A stretch of 64,000 nucleotides of DNA. It comes from Bryum argenteum (taxonomy: Eukaryota; Streptophyta; Bryopsida; Bryales; Bryaceae). The position numbers were made by a program, and so were the translations under genes. Shown here one piece after another: positions 1 to 10,826 of the stretch (the stretch's first letter is position 1; each line of letters opens with the position of its first letter). The notes beneath the pieces were generated by a model that was given only the letters and a program-made list of their open reading frames with translations, was not told where the DNA came from and made no database searches. The stretch lies in NCBI GenBank assembly GCA_037043015.1, contig CM073325.1, positions 13,619,001 to 13,683,000 on the forward strand, in the 5' to 3' direction.

Positions 1-318
1 GTACACAAAAATGACATTTGTTATAACTCCATAGTAGAAAGGCACAATGCCTATAAACATGGTGACAGACTGAACCGTGTCTTTGAAGCTCATTCAATTA
101 AGCTACATTGTGTAATTTTGAGAAAGATTTAAAAAAAAACTCAAGTGAACAAAGAATTGGCAAATAAACATGATATACTTGCACAACAAACCACAAAGAA
201 GACACTTTGTAGATTTAAGCATTACTAGAATTCATGAAAGGGGGTTCAAAATGTTTTTTTGTCAAACGTTACTTTAAGTAAAGTATCATCCTGATACTTG
301 TTCTAACATCGTTATTAG
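1..318. other. Non-coding, nothing recognised
   Basis: AT-rich sequence with no coding pattern on either strand and no repeat I can match elsewhere in the window. Confidence 0.5.
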
Positions 319-330
319 TTTGATAATCAA

Positions 331-440
331 GATAGATAGATAGATAGAAACTCCCGTCCTTTCTAAGGGGCCGGCGTGAATGAAGTGTCCGTTCGTAATG
401 CTAATATCCCGATGGCCACCGGACAAGGAGAAATTGGAAA
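331..440 (-). mobile_element. Short retroposon with tetranucleotide tail, copy 1
   Basis: On the minus strand this 110-base element ends in a (TATC)n tail. Imperfect 12-base direct repeats flank it (TTTGATAATCAA at 319-330 and TTTGATAAGCAA at 441-452), which is the mark of target-primed retroposition. The body has a hairpin around CCGGTGGCCATCGG and the core CATTACGAACGGAC. Near-identical copies lie at 10463-10572 and 40847-40950, and a longer diverged relative lies at 58784-58964. It has no tRNA-like promoter boxes that I can see. It is therefore either a SINE of unusual origin or the 3' end of a LINE. Confidence 0.75.
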
Positions 441-452
441 TTTGATAAGCAA

Positions 453-943
453 CATCATATAATTTCAAAGTATGATTCAGATGGACATCAACCCGAACAG
501 TTCTGTGATACCCTTCATATGGGTATCACGCCAGTATCCGGGCTGATGCACCGGCTTCATTTCCACACCCCTCCAGGGTTTAGGGTTTAACGATTCACCA
601 ACAGGCGAACCCAGACAATCGGAACAATCGAATCTGCTTGAACGATTTCTCAATAGAGTTCAATCTGCTGCAAGGGCTCTAGAAATCCAATGTAAGAAGA
701 GATTTTTTTCTGTCCGGGGGATTGAAAGAATGAGCACAATGCGTGCACTGGGAAGATACCGGACAAGGCTCAAGCAATTGTTGACCTCCTCGAATGGTAC
801 GAATCCTACCTCACTTCCAAAATTTCCCTGCTGTTCAATCATGAGCTTTCCTCATCAGATTCAATAATCGGAAGCGATCGTGCAATCTCAGTTCGAATTT
901 GTATGGATCTGCAGGAGGTGGCGGACGATGTGGTGCGATTGTG
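453..943. other. Region upstream of the MetAP-like gene
   Basis: Contains short open stretches on the plus strand (about 600-700 and 750-850) with donor-like sites. I could not link them in frame to the gene that follows. It may hold the promoter and 5' untranslated region. Confidence 0.3.
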
Positions 944-2880
944 ATGCCTGTCGCGGATATTTCAACGAGTACATGGTGAGCTCACAATTTCAAACTGATC
1001 AGACTACATGAATTTTTTTGAAGGAATTTCGTTTCCTAGTGATTTACAAGGTAGCATATCGTATGACAGGCGTGAACAGTCGATAAGGCCGAGAAGTTTT
1101 TTGCGTCCGGAGATGGTGAGCCCTCGATTAGAAGTGCCGCGCCACATTCCTCGACCCTCATATGTGGGTGCTGCTGAAGTGCCGGAGGTGGCTGAAGAGT
1201 TTCAACTCCAAAACGAGGCTGGTGTTTCGGGGATGCGAGCTGCAGGTCGCCTTGCAGCGCTTATTCGTGACTTCGTTGGAACACTAGTCCGGGTAAGAAT
1301 TATAAATGTATCTCGATGCCAACACAGTTGAGGTCGTATGTAATCAATCACGGACTTCTCATACGGTGCTATACAATTGAGTGGTGTTGGCAGCCAGGAG
1401 TGACTACGGACGAAATAGACAAGGCTGCTCATGAAGCTATTGTGGACAGTGGTGCATACCCGTCATTGCTCGGCTTTGGTGGCTTTCCTAAGAGTGTGTC
1501 CACGTCCATAAACGAGTGCATATGTAGTGGTATTCCCAACTCGCGCCCTCTTCAGGTAAGATCTCGTTGCCCTCATGGTTTGGGATATTTGCAGATGCCT
1601 ATCATAAAGCATGATCGGCTAGGTGAGATATTTTGATCATGTGATAGAAGCTTGCTTATTATCAATCACCGCCAGTTTTGCAGGATGGGGACATAGTCAA
1701 CATTGACGTGAATGTTTACTTGAATGTGAGTATCTTCTTATCTTTCAATACCCTGCTACAGATGATGAGGAGTAAAAATTGTGCTGGAGGTCGTCTTCGA
1801 AGGTCATGCTTCTGGTTGATTAGGCTGTGCTTCTTTCATACAGGCGTGCAGTTTTTTCATGGTCAATTTCATGTTGTTCTGTAGGGTTATCATGCTGGAA
1901 CTTCGGCGACGTATATCTGCGGCATTGTGGATGTGTCTGTGAGGCAGTTTGTAGAGGTAGCTCCTCTTCCTCCTTTTCCTTAACTCTTCGTGAATGCTAG
2001 TGATTTGTCTACTTCATTAAGCGACGATGTGCTTGTGGGGCATCAGGTTACGAGGGATTGCTTAGACACAGCTATTGCTATATGTGGACCAGGCGTTGAT
2101 TTTCGGGACATCGGCGCCATAATCACGTAAATTTCAGTCAACTTCTCAAGAAACTTCTTCACTTTCTTCCTTCTTCAGTGTGCAGACTTAATATTACTTC
2201 TCCTTACTTCTCCAGTAAGCATCTTAGACTGTTAGAGTTTATTCTTCATTACTCTTTACTAAAAAAGTGGGACAACAATTGTAGTGACATTGCAGACGGC
2301 TGCGACTATCATGTAGTTGAGCATATTGCTGGACATGGAGTAGGCTCGTTGTTTCGTTCGGCTCCATTGATTCATCACCATTGTCAGTACTCCTTCCCGA
2401 AAATCAACAATAATTCAGCAGCTGTATCGTATGTTAGATTTCAAGAATGACCAGCTGCTCAGGATGATTCCGAAGTCAGCAACATGCAGCACAGAATCAG
2501 TAATTCTATTTCGATGGAGTGAGTGATACCGCAAGTGAGAGTTCTTAGGATGTGGATGTGTGGCACAGATAACTACAAACCTGGAAGGATGGTCGTTGGA
2601 CAAACATTCACAATCGGTAAGCATGCAATTCGACTTCTTTTCTGGGCGTGATGGCTGTAAGTAGTTCTCCTTGTTGACGTGTGAGACCTTTGCAGAGCCT
2701 GCGCTTTCAATGGGCACCGGGAAGGCGCTACAGTGGGATGATATGTGGACAACAGTGACAGCCGATGGAAGCCTGTCCGCGAAGTTCAAAGACACCATTC
2801 TTATAACTGAATCAGGGGCTGAACTACTCACTCCCAACAACAGCAAAGAAGTAGATGAAGAGGAGGTAGATTCTGAGTAG
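944..2880 (+). CDS. Methionine aminopeptidase-like protein (type I), probable pseudoenzyme
   Basis: Nine exons fit in phase: 944-975, 1040-1292, 1394-1555, 1684-1725, 1885-1956, 2047-2126, 2285-2382, 2569-2616 and 2696-2880, giving 323 residues. The first exon is the least certain; an alternative start is 1008. The protein aligns along its length with organellar plant MAP1 enzymes ([44 protein letters not shown]). Family members remove the initiator Met using two metal ions. Of the residues equivalent to E. coli D97, D108, H171, E204 and E235, three remain (NIDVNV, GHGVG, TIEP). D108 is replaced (HGDTS has become HAGTS) and E235 is replaced by Lys ([10 protein letters not shown]). H79 is Ser (CSGIP) and H178 is Arg (LFRSAP). 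All splice sites and the frame are intact, so this looks like an expressed but probably inactive paralogue rather than an ordinary pseudogene. The exon 7 donor (GTCAGT) is weak. Confidence 0.85.
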
Positions 2881-3714
2881 TAGCTCTAACCAGCAATGGT
2901 TTTCGTTTTAACTCAATGCTGGTTAAAACACCACTTTTTCATAGTGAGGATCTCCATGTGTGTAACGACCAAGGGGAACCAAGAGGATGCTTTTTTGGTA
3001 CAGACAACGGTTGGCGGTTATAGTTATAGTTGTTTGGTATTCCAAGTCACCACCAACTTACACCTTTCTGTATCCCTTTGCACGCTCACTAACCCCCTTT
3101 CCTTCATTTGCTTCCGCATCATTCTATTCCTCTCAGAATCAAATAACTGAAACATGCCCACCCTAATTCTCTTGCAAGTCAAAGTGAATTAGAGGAGTGA
3201 GACGTAAAGTAGTCACCATGCCGGCATTTCGAAGCACCCGGCTCGTTGCTGAGCGTGTTGTTGCCGTGATTTCGGCAACTTGTAATCACCAAATGACGAT
3301 GCTGCTGCGTGACATTAAATTCCAGTTCCGGCTTGGCATGTGAATTGCCCGTTCGGAGCCATTGATGCCGACATCATGGCGATTCAATGTTTGGCGGAGA
3401 CGACCCACTTCTCAGCAACTGGACTCCTCACAATACCAGCAGATCATCCTCACTCACAAATACGTGGTGGCCCTGTTTGCCTTCCTCGTCTCCGTCGATC
3501 TGGTCTCGTCTCCGAAATCTCCTCTTCATCATTATCATCATCATCATCACCTAGTTCTGCATTGATTTCCCTTGCATTTTGTCTCTAGTTCGAAACAGAA
3601 CACCGACAATATGAATCGTGAATGATGATAGGCGTACTGCATATGCTTTGTTGCCACATTCTGAGTATGTGGATGCAGCAAATGGGTGATGCTGTGAGTG
3701 TGTGATATGTGCAG

Positions 3715-6549
3715 ATTGAGATCGTGGGAGTGTTGTGTTACCAGCTCTTTACAGCGAGCTATTTCCCGTGGCATTTGTATCCCATGATGCTGAACCGCGC
3801 TGTGGAGCTTGTGGCGTTTATCTGCTCTCGCGGCTACATACCGTCCTTGGTAACCAACCAACATTCTATGTCACAGTCTCCGATTGAAAAAATTCAGAGA
3901 CTTTTGAGCATGATGTGATTTTGTGAAAGTTGTTGTTTCTGTGACAGTACTCCATTGCACAAATCTCCTTGTCGCTGCTGTCTATTTCTGTGTATGCCAA
4001 ACAACAACCATGCAAACGATGCGCTTGTGCTGCTCCCCTTGTGCTATACTGCATTCTGCTTTCATACCAGGTATTGGCGTTATACAATAGAGTCTTTCCT
4101 CTAGTGGGCACTTAGTGGGCACGTAGTGGACTCGTGTTTGTGAATGAGTAACTTAGTACTTGCTCGCAATCTTTCGCTTTGCGTGTGGTCTTTCATGTTG
4201 AGTGCAATTTTTTACTTGATGTGGAATAACTTTAACCCTTAAACGCCCAAGCTTGCCCCTCGGGCTTGCTTTCTAGTGTATTTTCAGAGGTGTTGGGCGT
4301 TTAAGGGTTAATATTCTTCATCACGTTGCTACTCAAGAATGAAATTAGGGTTGGGGAACTCAGTATGTGATGAAACTTTCTTTGACACACATCCTAAGTT
4401 TGAGTCACTAGATTAGTGACATTGGTGACATGTAAACTTGTTGATTGTTGTTTGAATGATTTTTGCTCTCATATCTATTTGAGATACAATATCATTTACA
4501 TAAGAGCAAGACATTTTACAGAAGTAAAATGTTGTTATGAAATGAGGATTCTATTAATAGGATCGCTATAGTTGAACTAATAACATTCAATAGGACTACT
4601 TGATTTTCTGAGTTTTGGTATTATGAAAAGGTACATAAGATTGTTGCAACTTTTGCAAAATTTGAAATGAGAATTTGTGATGCTAGATATTTGTGGCGGT
4701 AATGGTGGTCAAAGTGTCGAGAATGCCCATGGCAGATGATGAAGGCCACATTATTGCCAATTGGCCTACAACTCAAGTCTCTCCTGTGGCCAATGTTGAA
4801 GACTCCCACTTACGACCCCTTGTATGTATTTCCTAAACCACATGTTCAAAGGAGTTCTTCGTATTGAATCATTTTTTGACAAGATATTCTTCAGTTGAAA
4901 TAACATTGAGTCTCTAACAAAATAGTGCAATTGATAGAAAAGGTTCAGATTTTGATTTTTTTGGAAGTGTATTCTCTAAAACATTTTTTGGAAATGTCTT
5001 CTCAGAGTGGTAAGGAAGAAGATTCTTGGTTCAATTTATGAATACTTTGTAAGGGTGATAAAAAAGAGCTTTCGAGTTTGGTGAGAAGTTTTTGAGAGTT
5101 CTTGCCAACTTAATGTACTTACTATGTCGAAGTTGTAATTGATTACTAATATTAACAGGGCATACAAATAATTGGCTTGTCTCCACGGGCCATGCGAGCT
5201 CGGATTATCAACCAAGTTGTACCCCATGAAAGACAATCTACCCATATTGCATCAAGTGTCAACAACAAGCCATTGTTGAATGACCCTACCGAAATCATCT
5301 ATGCAGTACAACAACCTGATGGAGAGAAGGTAATTCTTACTTCATTCAATTACATCAAAATGTATTATTTCTTTTTAAAAATCTGGTCACAACGAAACAA
5401 CACTCTCAAAAAACAATGTAGGAACCTTTCTTGCTCATTTTTTACCACATTATCAAATCAAGATTTATCACTATGCAAAATCTACTCTTAATCTCAAGAG
5501 ATTGGTTATACCACTAGTGCCAATCTGAGATGTAGAGCCAAAAACTACATATCCATATTTGATCTTGACAAATAACATTGATAACAATAATCGAAATAGA
5601 CTAGAGTGATTACTTTTAATGTACTCTGATTATCTACTCTTGATAAAAATTCCACTTATGTTTAAAAAATCGCTATTTATGAATATTACTTCCAATACTT
5701 ATTTTGTTGAAAGTATTCATAACTCACTTCTTATGGTGAACATCCGATGTCATCACCAATGTAGTAGTAAACAATGCACCCTTATGATCCAATGCCAAGT
5801 AGAGTCAAATCGACCTAGTTCTACTCTAAATGCCCACCATTTTTGCTTTCTTTTTTACCCCTAAATTTTGCGATAATCCTCAAGTCCTAGTAGCATGGAG
5901 ACTATTTAAGATTCTCATGCCTCACTTGAATAACCTCACTTAACAAGTGTGACACACAATACTAGATTGGGACCCCCAAGGAAGCTTTGGTATGAGGGTG
6001 GGGACAATGGTGACTAGATTCTTGAGATGTGTAGTAATCACTCATTGGCAACCCCATAATCTGGTCAATAATTCGATTTTTGCCCCATTCTAAACAATTA
6101 GAAAGTTTAAATATACAACTCTTTCCTCTTCGCACATACAAAGTGAGTTCGTTTGCATTGAGACTTGACACAAAACTCTATTAAAATCACCAAATCTTGA
6201 TAGCGCTTTCCTGAATTATAGTGTGCTTTTCACATTCTTACAAGTTGTGTTTCACAAGATGCAGCTGGCAATTGCAAGAATTTGCAAGACCGTAACACCG
6301 GAGCAAGTGCAAACAAGTGCGGGGACAACGAGTAGTGCACCACCACCCATGCCTCGAGAGCGCACCACCCTCGCGAGCCACTTGAGGCGACCCTTAAGCC
6401 CACCAGTGTCAGAAAACTACGATAAACACATGAGGAATACCATCATCAACGTACCGGAACTGCAAATCAGCGGAAGCTCCATCATGGAGGAGCTCGATGA
6501 GATCGAAATTCACGACCCTCCCTCGACATCATCATCTTCACAAAATTAA
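3715..6549 (+). CDS. Polytopic membrane protein of unknown function (3' exons)
   Basis: Five consecutive exons, all phase 0, fit well: 3715-3849, 3948-4070, 4687-4821, 5159-5329 and 6259-6549, giving about 284 residues. The first three encode hydrophobic spans (IEIVGVLCYQLFTASYF, YSIAQISLSLLSISVYA, then a Cys-rich stretch and APLVLYCILLSYQ, IFVAVMVVKVS). The last two encode a long polar tail rich in Ser, Pro and Thr that ends in an acidic segment and SSSSQN. The order suggests several membrane helices followed by a soluble C-terminal tail. At least one upstream exon is missing from the model. A possible N-terminal piece starts at 3218 (MPAFRSTRLVAERVVAVIS) and another hydrophobic stretch lies near 3455-3510 (KYVVALFAFLVSVDL), but I could not join them in phase. 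A 72-base TTAA element sits in the intron at 4071-4686. I do not recognise the family. Confidence 0.6.
4236..4307. mobile_element. TTAA-flanked miniature element, 72-base type
   Basis: Terminal inverted repeats CCCTTAAACGCCCAA and TTGGGCGTTTAAGGG bound a 72-base element, with TTAA on both sides (4232-4235 and 4308-4311). TTAA duplication with CCC-starting ends is the signature of the piggyBac superfamily. The element has no coding capacity and lies in an intron of the membrane protein gene. A second copy of the same 72-base type is the outer element at 15911-16421. Confidence 0.8.
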
Positions 6550-7718
6550 AAATTAAAAAACTTGGTAACTTACAGCGGAATAATTTTTCTAATGCGATTA
6601 GTGTTGGCTATGAGTTGTCCGTAGCAGTGCTACAATTTTCACTCATGAGTTTGCTGTTAGTAGAGATTCATCAAAACGATACCCACAATAAAATTAAAAC
6701 ATTTTCTCCAAGGTGCATGCAATTTTCATTGAAAATCAAACGAACGTGCTCTGAATTATAGACAAGAAAACAGCTTGGGGTTCCAATCAACTGATACTCT
6801 GCAAAGGTGATACTTCAGGAGGTTAGAATTCAGTGAAAAGGGAGGGTGATACTCCAGGGACACTTGCAATGTTGCCATTTTACGGATTTGCCGTAGTAGC
6901 AATCATATTACCTTACAAGAGAGTAGAGGATGTGTGTTGCAAGAAAGTATGTGAGATTGTAAAGTAAATGTACAGATTGTAAAAACCCTATACGAAGGTT
7001 TTTGACGATTCTCGAGAGAGCGAGTTGTCTCCGGAATGTAGTTTTCCATTTTGGTTGTCAGCTATCTATCTCTCAACGAGATCTGGTGTATCTAAAGATA
7101 CATGAAACTAGGTTCTACAGTAAATGCTCCGAGAAGTATGTTTCGAACTCGTTATAGATTCTCATCGCTGTAATTTTGGCATCACTCTGAAAAAGCAAAA
7201 TGTTCGGCAGAAAAGGAGTCAGAGAAGTCGTCTACTGTTGTTTTGATGGTGTCCAACACTCTATACAAGGCGGTTGAAGATTCTCAGGTCTGTGAAGATG
7301 TTTGAAGCTTGGACCTTCGCCGGTGATTTGAGTGCCGAAGGTCTTCATCTACTTGCTGTTGAGAAAGGTCCTCAAGTCGGTGGTAAGCATAACACCATCT
7401 CCCGCCTCCACTACAAACAATAGAGCACCTCAGTGTCAATTCTCAAACTACAGAGAGTCTACGGCTAGAAAGAAGTGCTCGCAACAACACAAATACGATA
7501 GATGCTTGCTCATTGAAATGGCGCCGATTAAACCAATCGTACTTTTTTCAGGTTGGACGATCATATATAAGCGAAACAATCCTTGTGAGGAGATGAGTAC
7601 CTTGTGAGGAGATGAGTACCTTGATGAGGTCGGTCGACCCACTTCTTCCCAGCAACAACAGCAGCCTCAAATTTTCTGGTCTAAAGATGAGCATTGCTGC
7701 TGCAGCAGCAGCTTCGAT
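6550..7718. other. Intergenic, little recognised
   Basis: Holds a 22-base tandem duplication near 7583-7625 (GAGGAGATGAGTACCTTGTG twice). Short open stretches exist, but none has a convincing coding pattern. The right part would be the 3' untranslated region of the minus-strand gene that ends at 7719. Confidence 0.4.
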
Positions 7719-8033
7719 TCAAGTGAAGAAAAGTTCCAAAGCGCGGTACACGAGCGGAACGGCCATCATAATTCCCACTAGCAGATACGCAGATGTCCAG
7801 ATCAAGCCATGAAATAGCACCTGTCCTATCAATATGCAATCTCTCGCCATGGTAAAATTCAATGTCTTGCTAGCTCCTCCTGAAACGAACCGCAATGATA
7901 AAATACCACTGTGATTTGTCGAATCAAATGCCCATCATTTGCAACAAAACTGACCGAGGCGGGTCTTGATCGAATGAAGACAACCAAGCAAGCTCCCTGG
8001 AACAATTATATCGTAAGCAAGAAACGTCGGAAC
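7719..8033 (-). CDS. Small membrane protein, C-terminal two exons (family unknown)
   Basis: Two minus-strand exons join in phase: 8033-7955 and 7879-7719, across a 75-base intron with GT-AG ends (phase 1). The product is about 79 residues. It has a hydrophobic first segment (VPTFLAYDIIVPGSLLGCL), a basic loop (HSIKTRLGG) and a second hydrophobic hairpin (IGQVLFHGLIWTSAYLLVG, then IMMAVPLVYRALELFFT, stop). The exon starts after a good acceptor (GTTGCAG), so at least one upstream exon must exist. I could not find it; 8060-8380 has CT-rich sequence that could be a 5' untranslated region. I do not recognise the family. The matched phases and membrane pattern make a chance ORF less likely. Confidence 0.4.
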
Positions 8034-8757
8034 CTGCAACCATGGATACAATTAAACCCTTGCAAAATGAGAATCACCGCTCATTGACGAGTATCGCATC
8101 CACGACTCAGACTTGAGGTTGATACCTCAAAGCTTCAATTCAGTGCAGCAAGATGAGCATGACCCAGTCGATCAAAACGCTAGCTATCAAAGGTGCAATC
8201 TTTGAAGCGATTCTCCACCGATTGAATCGATTATCATCGAAGAGAGAGAGATTGAATTGTTTTTTTTGTTACGGGCAGATTCAAAAAGGTGCATCTGCGA
8301 GTGAGTCATTTGTGCCACGAGGAAAAGCGGATTGTACGATTGAAGGGATTGAGTGGGGTAGCTTGGAAGGAGGGGAGGTAACATAAGTGGGCTGGGTACA
8401 AGCGGACAGATGGAAAATTGTATTGCTGGGCATTATGGGTCACAAATGGCCGGTTGACATGTTTGAAGCTCACTTTCCGAGAGTCGTGTTTGCCACATTT
8501 TTGGTTGACTTTGGGGGTTTTGTTAGTGGCTGCCCAGTAACGGAGCCATGCCCATTGACACTTGGCCATGTAACTTGGACAATGGCATTATCCGGTTATT
8601 TTTTTATATGATAGAGGGGCGCAGTAACCAAGTTACAAGTTTCAAGTCAGCAAGTCACTTGTGGAGTGGCCACATGAGAACAATGTGCAACGTTTGTGGG
8701 GGGAGACTTGTTCAATTCAAAACACAAATTTTTGATTCGTTTCGAAATGTTTTAAAC
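8034..8757. other. Possible 5' region of the small membrane gene, otherwise unknown
   Basis: Mixed-composition sequence without a supported exon. An open minus-strand stretch with RWRIASKIAPLIASVLIDWV lies at about 8155-8235, but it has no usable donor. Confidence 0.3.
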
Positions 8758-8930
8758 TTAGAAACGCTGTACATGGGGAGTCATGTCAAGCATGGTACCG
8801 AAGGAGAGCAAAGATTCTTTGAATGTGATTGGTTCATTACTTGTAGTTCTAAAACTGAAATAGTAGAGAGGATTTTTGCTTTCCATCAGCCCCATGTACG
8901 GCTTGACTCCGTGTGTAAAGCGTTCCTTAG
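8758..8930. mobile_element. Foldback element, copy 1 (TCAAGCCGTACATGG family)
   Basis: Diverged terminal inverted repeats of about 40 bases face each other. The outer ends read GAAACGCTGTACA and, on the other strand, GAACGCTTTACAC, followed by a TCAAGCCGTACATGG-like core. The centre carries ATGTGATTGGTTCATT, also found in the relatives at 28055-28215 and 45622-45890. It is a non-coding MITE-like family. A 148-codon open stretch that runs across it is probably accidental. Confidence 0.55.
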
Positions 8931-9550
8931 GTTACTTGAAAAGAGTTGTTGTTTTTGGACATTTGAGAATAGAGCTAGTTCTTTAATGTTATGAAAAGTT
9001 AAGGAACGACGTTTACTCCTAAAAATCCATGCGGTTTTTGGTTTTCCAAACCCAAAAATTGTGTTGTTTTACCTCCTTGTTGAAATTGAGGTATGGTTAA
9101 ATATTTTATTGTTCTTTTGTACTTTCAATCAGAAGAACTCAAACCTACGTACCATCAGTACTATCATGTAAAATTTCAACCGTTGGATGTGCACCATTTG
9201 TGAGATCATAACATTCAAAGTTGGTGCAAGAGATTCTTTGGCTATTGCTTCTAAGACATTGTATCCATGGTGCAAAGGGAAACAAAAAGATTGTTACCTT
9301 GAATATTTTCCCATTTTTTTTTTCATGTAGGTAATCAAGTTGGGTACGCTCATGTAAAATTTCGGATACATTTTTGACCTTCATGCATAATATTTTCCAA
9401 AAGAAGGTATGAAAACAACTATCTAGGAAAACATGCATCATGTTTGATATATTTGGTTCAAGCAAAATTTGAACAATGAGTATCCGACATGATGAGGTTG
9501 TTAATTTGGAAAAAATAATTTGGAAATATTCCAAAATCTTTAAATTTCAA
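8931..9550. other. Intergenic, nothing recognised
   Basis: AT-rich sequence. The 129-codon minus-strand open stretch at 9145-9534 lacks any recognisable domain or coding bias. Confidence 0.4.
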
Positions 9551-9715
9551 GCCGGTTTACGTGAACTCGATGCGATACAAAACGCATGGATTCCAGACCT
9601 ACGTCACCTTTGATAATGAGGGAGAAGCGGATATCGTATTAGGAAGATTCTCATGACGAGAAGGAGAATTGTATTATTCGTCACAAGATTAATGGGGAGA
9701 TAATTCGAGTCGGGT
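9551..9715 (+). pseudogene. Decayed relative of the hypothetical gene at 19202-19756
   Basis: The plus strand encodes YVNSMRYKTHGFQTYV followed by TFDNEGEADIVLG, then after a one-base frame change DEKENCIIRHKI. These match the 19.2-kb protein at YANSTRCKTHGWHSFV, AAEADIALG and DEEENCSIRHEI, in the same order and spacing. The rest of the coding sequence, including the Lys/Arg-rich N-terminus, is not visible nearby. It is a fragment with a frameshift and no start codon. It shows that the hypothetical gene belongs to a family with at least two loci. Confidence 0.75.
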
Positions 9716-10462
9716 TTTGGAATCACTTGGGGTCTTCTCTGCCTCCCCTTCGTTTCACTTGAAAAGCTAAGCACCGCACAACCTCCTTTCTTGCCTTCAA
9801 AACTAAATATATGGGAGTAGCAGTGGAGTCCCCTTGTTTCTCCACTTGGTGTATTGATGGGCTCATGTTGTCTTCTCTTAATGTCTTCAATACTTGATAA
9901 TGTTTGTTGGTGTTATTGTTATGACCCAATAAATTAGAAACATCGACTCTTGCTTATCTACAAGCTTTGGATTGTCCTGGAGCTACTGGCTTACGCTTCT
10001 TCTTTGGAATCTTAATGAACCCTTCTTCACTTGTTCATCGCTTTTGTATTGTACGGAACTTTTGGCTTGCGCTTCTTCTTTCTAATCTTAATAAACCCTT
10101 CTTCGTTTAATTGGGATGCAGTTAGGTCTCTCATGATCGTATTTATCATAATTGGTGGTTGTGATTCTTTTTGCTGTGCCTTTGTTATCTATCATCTCTA
10201 ATCTTTTTTTGCCTCCTCTTCCTACTGACATGGTATGGGTGTTGTTGCCACACGTAAAGAATTTACTTTCAAAGTCTTTGTAGGCAATCTTGACACCTAC
10301 ATTATGACCAATTGTGGACATACTCCATTTCTATCTCTTTGAGCCAAACTTTGTCTACATCCTAGTATACAACAAATCTAAGCTCAAATCTGGCCTTACT
10401 GTTATTGTTAAAATATGTTGGGATGATGTGACCTACCACATTAGCAAGTTGCTCTCATTGCG
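9716..10462. other. Intergenic, nothing recognised
   Basis: Contains an imperfect duplication (CTTCTTCTTT...CTTAATGAACCCTTCTTC near 9990-10030 and again near 10060-10105). No gene is supported. Confidence 0.4.
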
Positions 10463-10572
10463 GATAGATAGATAGATAGAAACTCCAGTCCCTTTCTAAG
10501 CGGCCGGAGTGAATGAAGTGTCCGTTCGTAATGCTAATATCCCGATGGCCACCGGACAAGGGGAAATTGGAA
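10463..10572 (-). mobile_element. Short retroposon with tetranucleotide tail, copy 2
   Basis: Nearly identical to copy 1 over its full length, with the (TATC)n tail on the minus strand. It abuts the tRNA-derived SINE at 10580-10826, which may have disrupted its target duplication; I see no clear one. Confidence 0.75.
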
Positions 10573-10579
10573 CAATACT

Positions 10580-10826
10580 ACTTCCCCCTCTCGACGGTGA
10601 ACACTATAACTACGCTAGTATCTAGCCTAGTTACTAGTGCCTTGAAGATACTTGACATAGTATTCCCCCAAAGGGCTTTGAGGTACCCATACAACAAGGT
10701 CCAAAGACCCCCCACAATAGTTGGGTGGACTATAGTGGTGAGCACCACGCCTGCATGAGGAATAGAACCCAGGACCTCCTCATTGGGGGCCTAGGCCCTA
10801 ACCACCAAGCCAAGGCTTGTGGTGCC
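10580..10826 (-). mobile_element. tRNA-derived SINE, copy A
   Basis: On the minus strand it begins GGCACCACAAGCCTTGG. It has an A-box-like TGGCTTGGTGGTTAGG and a B-box-like GGGTTCTATTCC, as expected for a pol III promoter. The body (CAACTATTGTGGGGGG, CCTCAAAGCCCTTTGGG, ATACTATGTCAAGTATCTT) is shared with copies at 17157-17367 and 26565-26800. The promoter layout resembles plant Au-type SINEs, but I cannot assign the family. Confidence 0.75.

Noticed and set aside
2415-2846. 143-codon minus-strand open frame
   Set aside because: It is antisense to the last exons of the MetAP-like gene and has no recognisable content.
8548-8994. 148-codon plus-strand open frame
   Set aside because: It runs through the foldback element at 8758-8930, has no domain, and its composition is not coding-like.
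9145-9534. 129-codon minus-strand open frame
   Set aside because: No domain, AT-rich composition and no splice context; treated as chance.
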